NCBI RefSeq assembly: GCF_022919115.1
Contig: NZ_CP095072.1
Coordinates: 4,402,001-4,466,000 of the forward strand
Source of the DNA: Gracilibacillus caseinilyticus
GTDB taxonomy: Bacteria; Bacillota; Bacilli; Bacillales; Amphibacillaceae
DNA: 64,000 nucleotides
Direction: 5' to 3'
In this document: in pieces, positions 34,643 to 44,261 of the stretch
Numbering within the stretch: the stretch's first letter is position 1
Layout: each line of letters begins with the position of its first letter
Position numbers and translations under genes: made by a program
Notes under the pieces: model-generated
The model's input: the letters and a program-made list of their open reading frames with translations, nothing else
The model's database searches: none
Told to the model about the DNA's origin: nothing

Positions 34643-34936
34643 ATGGAAGTATTCTATCTAATCGCTATTTTATCAGCCAGTCTGATCATATTATTGAAAC
34701 ATTGGGGGTTGCTCATGATACAAGTGGCGGCTCTGATCATCGTCAGTCTGTTTGCATCTGCTACATTCTTATGGTTAATTATAGCCATTCAATTACTGGC
34801 AGGAATCTGGTTGCTTCTGAAAACCTTACAAGCAGTGGACTATAACTATCAATTAGAGCTGGAAAAAACACATCGAATCGAGCAACATTGGACAAAAGGC
34901 CATCAATCCGGCACGAAAAAGAATTTTTTATCATAG
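34643..34936 (+). CDS. small two-helix membrane protein (hypothetical)
   Basis: 97 aa. Two or three hydrophobic segments fill residues 1-60; the rest is a basic cytoplasmic tail. No family recognised. ATG at 34643 has AAAGGAG 7 nt upstream; an earlier ATG at 34637 lies too close to that site. It lies 61 bp upstream of the ABC exporter gene on the same strand and could be co-transcribed with it. Confidence 0.65.
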   Translation: MEVFYLIAILSASLIILLKHWGLLMIQVAALIIVSLFASATFLWLIIAIQLLAGIWLLLKTLQAVDYNYQLELEKTHRIEQHWTKGHQSGTKKNFLS

Positions 34937-34997
34937 GTAGGAAAGCATTATTCTGCTATAATATGTGAATCATCTTAAAAAAGGAGTTATACATTCC

Positions 34998-36722
34998 ATG
35001 TTAAAGCAGTTTTTTTCTTATTATAAACCACACAAACGCTTGTTTATTATTGACTTTAGCTGTGCTGTGTTTGTGGCAATTCTGGAACTTGCCTTTCCTG
35101 TTGCTGTGCAATGGTTAATTGACGAACTTTTGCCAAACGGGGAATGGGATAAGATTGTGACGGTCAGCATCCTATTATTAGCAGTTTATGTCCTGAGCAC
35201 GTTCATGCAATTCATCGTCAGCTACCTTGGTCATAAACTAGGAATCAATATTGAAACTGATATGCGCGAAGAGTTATTTACGCATGTGCAAAGACAATCT
35301 TTCCGTTTCTTTGACAATACGAAAACAGGTCATATCATGAGTAGAATTACGAACGATTTATTTGATATCGGCGAACTTGCTCACCATGGACCAGAGGACT
35401 TTTTTATTGCCATCATGACATTTACCGGCGCATTTTGGATTATGTTCACCATCAATCCTACCCTTGCAATCATCGCACTCGTCATCGTTCCATTATTAAC
35501 AGTATTAGTGACCTATTGTAATATCGCGATGAATAAAGCATGGCATCGAATGTATCATAATATTGCTGACGTCAATGCACGTGTGGAAGACGCTGTTTCC
35601 GGTGTTCGAGTCGTACAGTCTTTTACTAATGAAGATTTTGAATTAAATCGATTCAACCAGGACAACGGTCGTTTCCGTAAAGCAAAAATTAAAGCATACA
35701 AAGTAATGGCAGGAACACATTCCAGCATTTACATGATGACACGCTTCCTAACGCTGATTGTTTTAGTAGTGGGTGCCTGGTTAAGTTTCAATGGAAGTTT
35801 ATCGTACGGTGAATTAGTAAGCTTCGTATTATACACTAATGTACTTATTAAACCAGTCGATAAAATCAGTGCCCTCTTGGAACTCTATCCAAAAGGGATG
35901 GCAGGATTCCGTCGTTTTCAGGAGATCTTAGCAAAAGAACCGGAAATCAAAAACGATCCGAACGCTATGGAAGTGGACAAGCTAACTGGAAATATTCGTT
36001 TTGATCACGTTGACTTCTCCTATGATGGTCATCAACAGGTATTAGAAAATATCAACTTGCAAATAACCCCTGGTGAAACAGTTGCCTTTGTCGGTCCATC
36101 AGGTGCTGGCAAAACAACAATTTGTTCACTTATTCCAAGGTTCTATGATGTCAATAATGGCTCGATTTCGATCGATGACCACGACATTCGTAATATAACA
36201 AAAAAATCGCTCCGTTCCCAGATCGGTATTGTACAACAGGACGTTTTTCTGTTTACAGGAACAGTCCGTGAGAATATCGCATATGGAAAACAGAATGCAA
36301 CAGATGAAGAAATAATGCTCGCAGCGAAAAAAGCACATCTTGATCAGGTGATTGCCGATTTACCAGACGGCTATGATACACAAATTGGCGAACGTGGCTT
36401 GAAACTTTCCGGTGGTCAGAAACAACGGATGGCGATTGCCAGAACATTCTTAAAGAATCCGCCAATCCTTATTTTAGATGAAGCTACATCTGCATTGGAT
36501 ACAGAAACAGAACGAATGATTCAGCAATCTTTAGATCAACTCGCTGAGAATAGAACAACGCTTGTTATCGCCCACAGATTGGCTACAATAAAAGATGCAG
36601 ATCGTGTTGTTGTTGTAACAAATGAAGGAATAGCCGAACAAGGAAGTTATCAGAAATTACTCGCTATGGACGCCGTGTTTGCCCGCCTTCACAAAATTCA
36701 ATATGAAAAAAATGAAGACTAA
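34998..36722 (+). CDS. ABC exporter, fused permease-ATPase (MsbA/YfiC-like)
   Basis: 574 aa half-transporter. N-terminal six-helix exporter domain (about 15-300). The C-terminal ATPase has Walker A G-P-S-G-A-G-K-T-T, Q-loop V-Q-Q-D-V-F-L-F, signature L-S-G-G-Q-K-Q-R, Walker B I-L-I-L-D-E-A-T-S-A-L-D and H-loop I-A-H-R. It probably works as a homodimer exporting lipids or drugs. ATG at 34998 is favoured (AAAAAGGAG upstream); an in-frame ATG at 34965 lies before that site. The 3' end carries half of a terminator hairpin shared with the convergent gene. Confidence 0.92.
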   Translation: MLKQFFSYYKPHKRLFIIDFSCAVFVAILELAFPVAVQWLIDELLPNGEWDKIVTVSILLLAVYVLSTFMQFIVSYLGHKLGINIETDMREELFTHVQRQSFRFFDNTKTGHIMSRITNDLFDIGELAHHGPEDFFIAIMTFTGAFWIMFTINPTLAIIALVIVPLLTVLVTYCNIAMNKAWHRMYHNIADVNARVEDAVSGVRVVQSFTNEDFELNRFNQDNGRFRKAKIKAYKVMAGTHSSIYMMTRFLTLIVLVVGAWLSFNGSLSYGELVSFVLYTNVLIKPVDKISALLELYPKGMAGFRRFQEILAKEPEIKNDPNAMEVDKLTGNIRFDHVDFSYDGHQQVLENINLQITPGETVAFVGPSGAGKTTICSLIPRFYDVNNGSISIDDHDIRNITKKSLRSQIGIVQQDVFLFTGTVRENIAYGKQNATDEEIMLAAKKAHLDQVIADLPDGYDTQIGERGLKLSGGQKQRMAIARTFLKNPPILILDEATSALDTETERMIQQSLDQLAENRTTLVIAHRLATIKDADRVVVVTNEGIAEQGSYQKLLAMDAVFARLHKIQYEKNED

Positions 36723-36742
36723 GTGCGATGCACTTAGTCTTC
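36714..36742. terminator. bidirectional hairpin spanning both convergent stop codons
   Basis: Perfect 12-bp stem GAAGACTAAGTG / CACTTAGTCTTC with loop CGATG. It overlaps the last codons of both the ABC exporter (ends 36722) and the HTH regulator (ends 36734), whose stop codons are only 11 nt apart. Confidence 0.75.
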
Positions 36743-36934
36743 GTCATTCCAAAACAAATCATCTAACGTTTTATTGAGTGCTTTACAGATCGCGATGCAC
36801 AATTGTAGCGTCGGATTATATTTACCTTGCTCAATTAAACCGATTGTCTGCCTGGTCACACCAATTTGTTTCGCTAACTCTTCCTGCGATAAGTCGTGCT
36901 CTACCCGAGCTACCTTCAACTTCAAATTCTTCAT
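36734..36934 (-). CDS. small helix-turn-helix (XRE-type) regulator
   Basis: 66 aa, a single Cro/C1-type HTH: L-S-Q-E-E-L-A-K-Q-I-G-V-T-R-Q-T-I-G-L-I-E-Q-G-K-Y-N-P-T. Ends with a short acidic tail. Proteins of this size (YozG/YgzD type) are often paired with small membrane proteins, as here: its ATG overlaps the stop codon of the upstream DUF6773-like gene. Probably an autoregulated pair. Confidence 0.88.
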   Translation of the reverse strand: MKNLKLKVARVEHDLSQEELAKQIGVTRQTIGLIEQGKYNPTLQLCIAICKALNKTLDDLFWNDED

Positions 36935-37443
36935 TCATCTTCTTCCTTTAACTGTTTAGCAACTGCTTTATCACTTTTCGTTTTCGCAACCTGATAACTG
37001 ACAATAAGTCCAATCAGCAGAAAAGGCAGATAAATCATAAGTGATCCGGCAAAGGAGATAAAGAAAAAGCTGATCTCTTCCATTCTGCTGTCTGCATATT
37101 GTACAGCACTGTTCACACCGAAGACAAGCGCGATCACTAATCCGAAAACAATTCCGCTAATAACTGTTTTTGCCTGGAAGCTCCACTTATGTTTATGATC
37201 ATGCAACTCTACCTCTGATGTGAATAACCCTTTTTGCACTACCCTAACTGCATAATACGCCCCAGCCACAATAAAGATAATCAGTTCGGTTGCTACGTAC
37301 TCCATTGATATACCGTACTTGAACGTCTTATATATAGCGGAAACTAAACAAACAAGATAAATCACTACATATAACTCACGGTAAATTTTATTCTGCTCAT
37401 TTGTAACTCGTTCATCTTGAAAGCTGCCTTTTTTAAAAAACAT
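36931..37443 (-). CDS. DUF6773-like membrane protein
   Basis: 170 aa, four predicted transmembrane segments (about 25-45, 50-68, 92-112, 125-155), charged termini and a basic C-terminus. The arrangement and the opening E-R-V-T-N-E-Q-N-K-I-Y resemble DUF6773-type proteins that travel with small XRE regulators. Function unknown. Start follows GGAGGGGG. Overlaps the regulator gene by 4 nt. Confidence 0.7.
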   Translation of the reverse strand: MFFKKGSFQDERVTNEQNKIYRELYVVIYLVCLVSAIYKTFKYGISMEYVATELIIFIVAGAYYAVRVVQKGLFTSEVELHDHKHKWSFQAKTVISGIVFGLVIALVFGVNSAVQYADSRMEEISFFFISFAGSLMIYLPFLLIGLIVSYQVAKTKSDKAVAKQLKEEDE

Positions 37444-37587
37444 CTACCCCCTCCAGATTGTTTATACTTTCATTATACTTAATATTTTACTTTTCGCAAT
37501 ATATATTTTACATATAGACTGATAAAATATACATAAAGGCATCTTTCTCCCACAATAAAACTGCTCATTCTTAACTAACTTCACAGC

Positions 37588-38175
37588 TAATTATATACAA
37601 ATTATGTAAAGTAGAACTGTATTGCAATATGATAATTTTGATATGTTTTAGCTGCGTAGCAAAGGTCCTAAAAATTACTCCGCGTCCTGTGGGGCGGCCT
37701 CAACTTCCTCGTGATGAGCAAAGGTCGCTTTCGGCGGGATTTTCGGACACGACTGATCTCACTGAAGTCTCCGCATATTTCCTACGCTTTACTGAAGTGC
37801 TACAACGTTTGTACCAGTTAGAAGCAGTGGTGGTAAGGATTATGCTGATCAAAATCAAACATGCCATTGATGGGTAGCGCTCAAAATGCTAATTGTTACA
37901 TCAGTTGTAAAATTTATACCTTAGCGCAGGCCAACCACGTAGACTCCCGCGGGACGTGTAGGTGCTGAAGATCTACCACGTCTGCACTTGCGTCTACTAG
38001 TAACGCTTCGAAGTAGGCTTCCTCGGTGCAAGGCAGCAGAGAAGTAAGTCGAGTAGCAGCCTAGCTTCAGCCGTGCCCGCAGGACGCGAAGTGGTTGGCC
38101 GGAGCAGTATACTAGTACATACTCCATTTCAAAATAGCCCCACAGCTAGTTAAGATAATCCGTATTATAAGAACC
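37588..38175. repeat. interspersed nested-inverted-repeat element, copy F (long form)
   Basis: About 590 bp between divergent genes. Outer ends: TTATATACAAATTATGTAAA on the left and GATAATCCGTATTATAAG on the right. The left half has GCGTAGCAAAGGTCC, CTCCGCGTCCTGTGGGGCGG; the right half GCCGTGCCCGCAGGACGCG, AAGTGGTTGGCCGGAGCAG. Bases 37878-38107 are the reverse complement of about 27190-27436 in copy D (and of E) with few differences. No gene is supported inside it. Confidence 0.8.
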
Positions 38176-38299
38176 AAATCTTTTAGTTCAGCAATTACAC
38201 ATTTTAAAAGAGACTCTATGGACATTAAATTAAAAGTTATACATAATACGACGCCGAGTTATCACATAACTATGTTATCCTTTAAATAACCAGGAAAGG

Positions 38300-38860
38300 A
38301 TGATGAAACAGATGTCGACATGTCTATGGCCAGGTAGTAAGCAACTTATGCAGACCTATCACGATAAAGAATGGTGTGTTCCAAGCTATGATGATCAATA
38401 TATATTTGAGATGCTCACATTAGAAGGGGCGCAATCAGGATTATCGTGGAGTATCGTGCTGAGGAAACGAGACAGCTATCAAGAAGCTTTTCGTAACTTT
38501 GATATAAAGTATTGTTCGCAGCTGAACGATAAAGATCTAACAGCTATTAAAGAACAATTCAATGTCATCAAGCATTTGGCAAAATTACAATCGGTAAGGG
38601 CCAATGCTTTAGCTATTTTAGATATACAGAAGGAATTTGGCAGTTTTTCGAATTTTTTATGGGAGTATATCAACTTTGAACCGATCGTGAACAATTGGGA
38701 AAAAGAAGAAAGTATACCTTCTCACACAGATTTATCAACACGGATTAGTAAGGATCTAAAAAAACGAAACTTTAAATTCGTTGGTCCTGTTACCATCTAT
38801 TCATTCATGCAAGCAATCGGCATGGTGAATGACCATATCACAACATGTAGGTACCGTTAA
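38300..38860 (+). CDS. tag: DNA-3-methyladenine glycosylase I
   Basis: 186 aa. Removes 3-methyladenine from alkylated DNA. Typical features: C-L-W-P-G near the N-terminus (zinc ligand Cys), T-Y-H-D-K-E-W-C-V-P (Tyr of the base pocket and ligand His), L-E-G-A-Q-S-G-L-S-W (catalytic Glu and stacking Trp), F-K-F-V-G-P-V-T, and M-V-N-D-H-I-T-T-C (last two ligands). Start could be 38300, 38303 or 38312; AGGAAAGG lies just upstream, so the ATG at 38312 has the best distance. With ogt it gives this strain two alkylation-repair enzymes. Confidence 0.92.
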   Translation: MMKQMSTCLWPGSKQLMQTYHDKEWCVPSYDDQYIFEMLTLEGAQSGLSWSIVLRKRDSYQEAFRNFDIKYCSQLNDKDLTAIKEQFNVIKHLAKLQSVRANALAILDIQKEFGSFSNFLWEYINFEPIVNNWEKEESIPSHTDLSTRISKDLKKRNFKFVGPVTIYSFMQAIGMVNDHITTCRYR

Positions 38861-39054
38861 CAAATAATGAACGTAATGGATGGAATTCTAGGAGATATAC
38901 TGAACACTAAAAAGCTAGCTCCATTAACAATGCGGAGTGCCATATAGCTAATTCTTCCGTTAATATAACGCTTATAATATCATCTGAGGGTGTGTACAGT
39001 TTTTTTACGAGCTTGAATTACAAAAAATCAAGATGCTTCATATACCTTCACTCC

Positions 39055-39255
39055 GATTGCCGATTCGGTCCTGCGGGTACGGCTTCAGCTAGGCTACTGC
39101 TTAAAATACTTCTTTAAATACTTCTTTGCCGCCCAGCTGAGACCGACCTCAAAGGATGCGGAGCTTCTCTCAGGAGCTTTTCTTAGGCAAATAAAAGATA
39201 GCAAATTTACCAGATTGTAATACCACTCACTTTTCATAATCCGCATTGTAAGAAC
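39055..39255. repeat. interspersed nested-inverted-repeat element, copy G (degenerate)
   Basis: Right end CATAATCCGCATTGTAAGAAC matches the outer repeat. Inside are CGGTCCTGCGGGTACGGC, TTCAGCTAGGCTACTGCTT and, inverted, GATGCGGAGCTTCTCTCAGG. The left outer end is not recognisable. It lies between convergent tag and csaA. The rest of the 38861-39294 gap shows no gene. Confidence 0.6.
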
Positions 39256-39294
39256 TTATACTTTCACCTTTATAAATATACGTTACTCAGCCCG

Positions 39295-39624
39295 TTATGA
39301 TATTTTCGTACCATTCTCCACTTCCTGATCCGGACCTAACAGGACGACATCTCCTGCACCCGGCACACCTCCTAAGATAAGCACTTCTGATTTAAATCCT
39401 GCGATTCGTAATGGAGGAAAGTTCACCACCGCAGCGATTTGTCTCCCTATTAATTGTTCAGGCTCATATCGTTTCGTAATCTGAGCAGTAGATTGTTTGA
39501 TACCTAATTCTCCAAAATCAATTTTCAGTTTTATCGCAGGTTTTCTTGCTTCTGGGAATGCTTCTGCTTCCAATACAGTTCCAACACGCAAATCCAATTG
39601 GTTAAAATCATCAAACGTAGCCAT
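39295..39624 (-). CDS. csaA: tRNA-binding/chaperone-like protein CsaA
   Basis: 109 aa, a stand-alone tRNA-binding OB-fold domain. Core motifs D-L-R-V-G-T-V-L-E-A-E, K-P-A-I-K-L-K-I-D-F-G and V-N-F-P-P-L-R-I-A-G-F-K-S-E-V-L are those of CsaA, linked in B. subtilis to protein export. GAGGTG precedes the ATG. It follows the hydrolase gene by 3 nt, so the two form an operon. Confidence 0.93.
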   Translation of the reverse strand: MATFDDFNQLDLRVGTVLEAEAFPEARKPAIKLKIDFGELGIKQSTAQITKRYEPEQLIGRQIAAVVNFPPLRIAGFKSEVLILGGVPGAGDVVLLGPDQEVENGTKIS

Positions 39625-39627
39625 TTT

Positions 39628-40455
39628 TCACACCTCTATTATTGTATTTTGTATCCATTGACCGATTATGGACAATGCATGCCTATCACTTAATATTCCA
39701 TCATGGTCAATGTCTTCTAAGATCATAACATCGACATGAGGGTTATCCTGAAATAATGGTTCATATGCAGATGCCACAAACTGCTCATCCTCTTTCCCCG
39801 CGATTAGCAAAGTAGGCTTGGTCAGATTTTCGATGGCATTCAGATAATGAACCGGATACCTTGATGCAAAAAGACGAAAGCTTAAGGAAATTGTTTCTGA
39901 ACCATGTCTCAAATTTTCAGGCTTCTGATTCTCAAAGACAATTCTATCGTTCAGCTTCGTAATATTTTGATCATTCAAAGCAAGTATGGAGCTTAGATTA
40001 TTTCTGATTGCCCTGCGAAAACCCGTGTTCTCCTTTGGAATAGTTGGTGCTCCATAATGAATTAAGGGTGCCAGCAAGATAAATAGATCAAAGGTTTCCG
40101 CTAGATCTGTTTCTGACAACCGAAGGAGACTGCCTCCTCCTGCAGAATGGCCAGCCAGGATAAATCGAGATTCTTGATAATCTTTTTTTAATTGTGTTAT
40201 AAATTGTTTTAAATCATCTTCATGCTGACCGATATAGTCAACATCACCTTTTTTTGGACAAAATTCACCATATCCACGCAAATCAGGTGTCAAGACGGTT
40301 GCAATATTTCGCTTAGCAATGTATGATGCTAGAGGAGCTAAATAACGATGGTTCTCAGAAATTCCATGTAACAAAATCATAATATTGTTACTAGATTTGG
40401 CAGGGTACTTTTGATAAAAATGCCGATAACCATCATTGGTAGTATAAAAATGCAT
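39628..40455 (-). CDS. alpha/beta hydrolase (lysophospholipase/monoacylglycerol lipase-like)
   Basis: 275 aa. Oxyanion region L-L-H-G-I-S-E-N, nucleophile elbow G-H-S-A-G-G (Ser near 109), acid in L-I-A-G-K-E-D-E, and catalytic His in D-I-D-H-D-G. No signal peptide, so cytoplasmic. Substrate unknown; overall similar to monoacylglycerol-lipase-type hydrolases. GGGAG precedes the ATG. Confidence 0.85.
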   Translation of the reverse strand: MHFYTTNDGYRHFYQKYPAKSSNNIMILLHGISENHRYLAPLASYIAKRNIATVLTPDLRGYGEFCPKKGDVDYIGQHEDDLKQFITQLKKDYQESRFILAGHSAGGGSLLRLSETDLAETFDLFILLAPLIHYGAPTIPKENTGFRRAIRNNLSSILALNDQNITKLNDRIVFENQKPENLRHGSETISLSFRLFASRYPVHYLNAIENLTKPTLLIAGKEDEQFVASAYEPLFQDNPHVDVMILEDIDHDGILSDRHALSIIGQWIQNTIIEV

Positions 40456-40675
40456 GCTAGATTCTCCCTTTGTACTATCATTAAACCTATTATAACACTT
40501 TCCTTACATCATGTTTTACTAGATATTTGTGATCATATTCACCTGAACAAAAATAGCCGAAATTACCTATTCGAGATTGAAGTGCTTGCCACATCAACTT
40601 TCCTACCTCTTTTTCTACCAAAATAGAAAATATAACTGAGATTTTTTTATTGTCAAAAACGAGCTTATCATTTAA

Positions 40676-40722
40676 AATCTATATATAGTATCAAATGACA
40701 AAATTACTACAATATATTGTAT
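40676..40722 (+). promoter_or_regulatory. nrdR box: two NrdR-box-like palindromes upstream of the RNR operon
   Basis: Box 1 is AATCTATATATAGTAT (40676-40691); box 2 is CTACAATATATTGTAT (40707-40722). Both fit the NrdR consensus ACACTATATATAGTGT at most positions. Their centres are 31 bp apart, three helical turns, which is the usual paired arrangement. NrdR represses ribonucleotide reductase genes when dATP is high. The rest of the 40456-40828 gap has no gene. Confidence 0.75.
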
Positions 40723-40828
40723 TCATTATAACCATTCTGATTCATTAACTGTTCGGTGAATACATAAAACAATTTATTATTTCCGCTCCTTTTCGAGCGC
40801 TTTTATTATGTATATGGGGGTTTTTATC

Positions 40829-43117
40829 ATGGCAACAGAAGTAAAATCTATTAAACAATCTGTCATTCAAGCTTTGCAAGCAGCAGGAGAAAAGTATGGA
40901 TTAAATACGGCAGAAATTCAAAAACGAATCGAAGAAACTACAAAATCCGACAAAGACACAACACAAGAAGCCCTTTTTTATTCGTTAAACCGTATCGCGA
41001 TGGATGAACCAAATTGGACATTTGTGGCTGCACATTTTCATTTAAAACAGCTTTATGAAGAAGCAGCAGCAAATCGCGGATATGATGCTGAGCAACAGTA
41101 TGGAGATTTCTATTCACTGATTCAAACTCTTACAGATAAAGGGATTTACAGCACAGACTTACTCCAATCATATAATAAAGAAGAAATTCAGGCTTTACAA
41201 TCGGTTATTGATCCAACACAGGATACTCGCTTTAACTACATCGGTCTTTTCCTGCTTGCTGACCGTTATATAGCAAGAGATCACGACCGTAATCTGTTTG
41301 AACTGCCACAGGAACGCTTTATGATTATTGCCATGACATTAATGCAAAACGAAGCTTCTGAGCAACGATTGGAATTGATTAAAGAAGCTTATTGGGCTTT
41401 AAGTAATTTATATATGACAGTTGCTACACCAACTTTATCAAATGCTGGTAAGAGCTATGGACAATTATCATCCTGCTTCATTGACACTGTCGATGATTCA
41501 TTAGACGGTATTTATTTAAACAACTGGGATATTGCGAGACTTAGTAAAGATGGTGGCGGAATCGGCATCTATTACGGAAAAGTCCGTGCCTTAGGCTCTG
41601 ATATTAAGAAATTCAAAGGTAATTCATCAGGTGTTGTTCCATGGATTAGACTAATTAACGATACTGCTGTCAGTGTCGATCAGTTAGGTCAGCGCCAAGG
41701 GGCTGTTGCCATTTATTTAGATGTATTCCATAAAGATGTGATGAATGGTTTCTTAGACTTGAAAACCAACAATGGTGACGAGCGTCGTAAAGCACATGAT
41801 ATCTTTACAGGCGTCAGTATCCCTGATTTATTTATGGAACAATTACAGGAAACAGACGCGACCGGAAAAAGTATCGGAGAGTGGCATACTTTCTGTCCGC
41901 ATCAGGTGAAACAAATCATGGGCTGGAAAGATGAAAACGGCAATTCTCTAGGACTGGAAGATTTTTATGACGAGAAAGATCATAAATACTTCACCGAGAA
42001 ATACTGGGAAGCAGTTAATCATCCATTGTTACCGAGAAAGACATATCGCGCCATGGACATTATGGCTCGTATTATGATCGCTCAATTAGAAACTGGAACA
42101 CCATATATGTTCTATCGCGACGAAGTAAATCGTCAAAATCCAAACAAGCATAAACGCGGTGTTGGTAAAACATCCGTTTACTGCAGTAACTTATGCACAG
42201 AGATTGCACAGAACATGTCACCAACGACTATCTCTGATGAATATCAAGACGAAGAAGGCAATATCATTATTGTTCGCAAACCAGGAGACTTTGTAGTATG
42301 TAACCTGTCTTCTATCAACCTGCCAAACGCAGTTCGTGCAGAAGTAATAGAACGTCTGGTCAAAATTCAAGTTCGTATGTTGGATAATGTCATCGACTTA
42401 AATACGATTTCCGTCGGTCAAGCACAAGTAACGAACCAAAAATACCGCGCTGTCGGACTCGGAACATTCGGCTGGCATCACCTGCTTGCTTTAGAAAGCA
42501 TTCATTGGGAATCAGACGAAGCAGTTGCTTACGCAGACAAGGTTTACGAAGATATCGCTTATTATACGATCAAAGCTTCAATGGAACTAGCGAAAGAAAA
42601 AGGAGCTTATTCTGAATTTGAAGGATCAGAATGGCAATCTGGCGTCTACTTTGACCGTCGTGATTATCATTCCGACCGCTGGAACGAATTACGCGCAGAC
42701 GTAGCAGCTAATGGTATCCGTAATGGCTGGCTAATGGCAGTTGCGCCTAACTCGTCTACAGCAAAAATCGGTGGCTCAACAGATGGTATTGACCCGCTGT
42801 ATGCAGTAGAATTCGCTGAAGAAAAGAAAAACTTTAAATTCAAAGTTACCGCGCCTGACTTAGACCATGTAACCTATAACTATTACCGAAGAGCGCGTCA
42901 TGAATTAGATCAAGTATGGAGCATTAAACAAAATGCGAAGAGACAACGCCATGTTGATCAGGCAATCAGCTTTAACTTCTATGTACGTCACGATATTAAA
43001 GCAAAAGAATTATTAAACTTACACCTTGCAGCTTGGGAAAACGGACTGAAAACAACCTATTATGTCCGCAGTACCTCTCAAACAGAAATCGAAGAGTGCG
43101 AAGCTTGTCACAGCTAA
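40829..43117 (+). CDS. nrdA: class I ribonucleoside-diphosphate reductase, alpha subunit
   Basis: 762 aa. Converts ribonucleotides to deoxyribonucleotides. An N-terminal cone-like helical part is followed by the ten-stranded barrel with redox Cys in L-S-S-C-F-I-D-T-V, radical Cys in V-C-N-L-S-S-I-N-L, partner Cys in Y-C-S-N-L-C-T-E-I, and a C-terminal C-E-A-C-H-S pair that takes electrons from thioredoxin. It is longer than Bacillus NrdE (about 700 aa). ATG at 40829 has GGGGG 8 nt upstream; the longer frame from 40808 overlaps that site. First gene of the NrdR-type operon. Confidence 0.93.
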   Translation: MATEVKSIKQSVIQALQAAGEKYGLNTAEIQKRIEETTKSDKDTTQEALFYSLNRIAMDEPNWTFVAAHFHLKQLYEEAAANRGYDAEQQYGDFYSLIQTLTDKGIYSTDLLQSYNKEEIQALQSVIDPTQDTRFNYIGLFLLADRYIARDHDRNLFELPQERFMIIAMTLMQNEASEQRLELIKEAYWALSNLYMTVATPTLSNAGKSYGQLSSCFIDTVDDSLDGIYLNNWDIARLSKDGGGIGIYYGKVRALGSDIKKFKGNSSGVVPWIRLINDTAVSVDQLGQRQGAVAIYLDVFHKDVMNGFLDLKTNNGDERRKAHDIFTGVSIPDLFMEQLQETDATGKSIGEWHTFCPHQVKQIMGWKDENGNSLGLEDFYDEKDHKYFTEKYWEAVNHPLLPRKTYRAMDIMARIMIAQLETGTPYMFYRDEVNRQNPNKHKRGVGKTSVYCSNLCTEIAQNMSPTTISDEYQDEEGNIIIVRKPGDFVVCNLSSINLPNAVRAEVIERLVKIQVRMLDNVIDLNTISVGQAQVTNQKYRAVGLGTFGWHHLLALESIHWESDEAVAYADKVYEDIAYYTIKASMELAKEKGAYSEFEGSEWQSGVYFDRRDYHSDRWNELRADVAANGIRNGWLMAVAPNSSTAKIGGSTDGIDPLYAVEFAEEKKNFKFKVTAPDLDHVTYNYYRRARHELDQVWSIKQNAKRQRHVDQAISFNFYVRHDIKAKELLNLHLAAWENGLKTTYYVRSTSQTEIEECEACHS

Positions 43118-43174
43118 TCTCATGATTAGCTGCTGACCTTTCTCGCTACATCTTTACAAAGGAGGACGTGTCAC

Positions 43175-44224
43175 ATGACACAAGTCGATCAACCTTTATC
43201 AAAAATTAAACTATTAAATCCAACATATCCAAATAAATCTACAGGTATTATAAACGGTGAATCTTCCGGTCTATTAAACTGGAATGATATTGCTTATCCA
43301 CAAATGTACGACTTGTATCAAACGCTGTTGGCGAATTTCTGGAAAGCACAAGAAATTAATATGCAAGATGATATTAAACAATGGGATAACTTAACCGATA
43401 CGGAGAAAGATATTTTCTTACGTATTAATACACAGCTGGCATCATTAGACAGTTTACAGACACCAACCATGACACATGTAATGGACTATGTTACCGATTC
43501 GAGCTTTAAAGCAATCTTCGCTGTTATTTCACAGCAAGAAGCGGTTCATAATGAATCTTATTCTTATATTTTGAGTTCCTTAGTACCATTGCGTGAACAG
43601 AATGAACGCTTTACACAGGCGAAAGAAGATCCAATTGTACGAAAACGAAATCAGCTGATCCTTGACAGTTACGAAGCATTCCGTGAGAGTCCAACACCAC
43701 AGCGCTTGTTTGAATTGGCGATCAACTCCATCAACTTAGAAGGTATTTACTTCTATGCTGGTTTTGCTTTCTTCTATCATTTAGCTCGTCAGCAAAAAAT
43801 GTTAAAGACAAGTACAATGATCAGCTATATTCAGCGTGACGAAATGCAGCATGCTTATTTCGTATCCCAGTTCGTACGGATCTTGTTAACAGAGAATCCG
43901 GAATTGAACACTGAGGAGAACATTCAATATGTGTACAATACAGTTGATCAGGCTGTACAGCTAGAAAAAGAATGGGCCGACTACATTTTGAAAGATATTG
44001 AAGGTATAGATCTCGAGGAATTCCATGGCTATGTTGAGTATTTAGCAAATAAACGTTTCCGTCAGATCGGACTGGATAATTATTACCCAGAACGTGACAA
44101 TCCAATGGAATGGATTCATGTTTTCAGTGATGAAATGATGAACGAAACGAAATCTGATTTCTTCGAACAAAAATCAAGAACATATACGAAAGTATCTTCT
44201 TCCAACGGATTCGACGAGTTGTAA
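43175..44224 (+). CDS. nrdB: class I ribonucleoside-diphosphate reductase, beta (radical) subunit
   Basis: 349 aa, ferritin-like helical fold. Dimetal ligands can be matched: Asp92, Glu122, His125, Glu189, Glu223 and His226; the radical tyrosine is Tyr129 in E-A-V-H-N-E-S-Y-S-Y. All are present, so this is a conventional tyrosyl-radical enzyme and not the ligand-substituted type. Iron versus manganese cannot be told by eye. AAAGGAGG precedes the ATG, 57 nt after nrdA. Confidence 0.93.
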   Translation: MTQVDQPLSKIKLLNPTYPNKSTGIINGESSGLLNWNDIAYPQMYDLYQTLLANFWKAQEINMQDDIKQWDNLTDTEKDIFLRINTQLASLDSLQTPTMTHVMDYVTDSSFKAIFAVISQQEAVHNESYSYILSSLVPLREQNERFTQAKEDPIVRKRNQLILDSYEAFRESPTPQRLFELAINSINLEGIYFYAGFAFFYHLARQQKMLKTSTMISYIQRDEMQHAYFVSQFVRILLTENPELNTEENIQYVYNTVDQAVQLEKEWADYILKDIEGIDLEEFHGYVEYLANKRFRQIGLDNYYPERDNPMEWIHVFSDEMMNETKSDFFEQKSRTYTKVSSSNGFDEL

Positions 44225-44261
44225 GTTACACCATATCAGATACAAAAGGAGGGGACATTCA

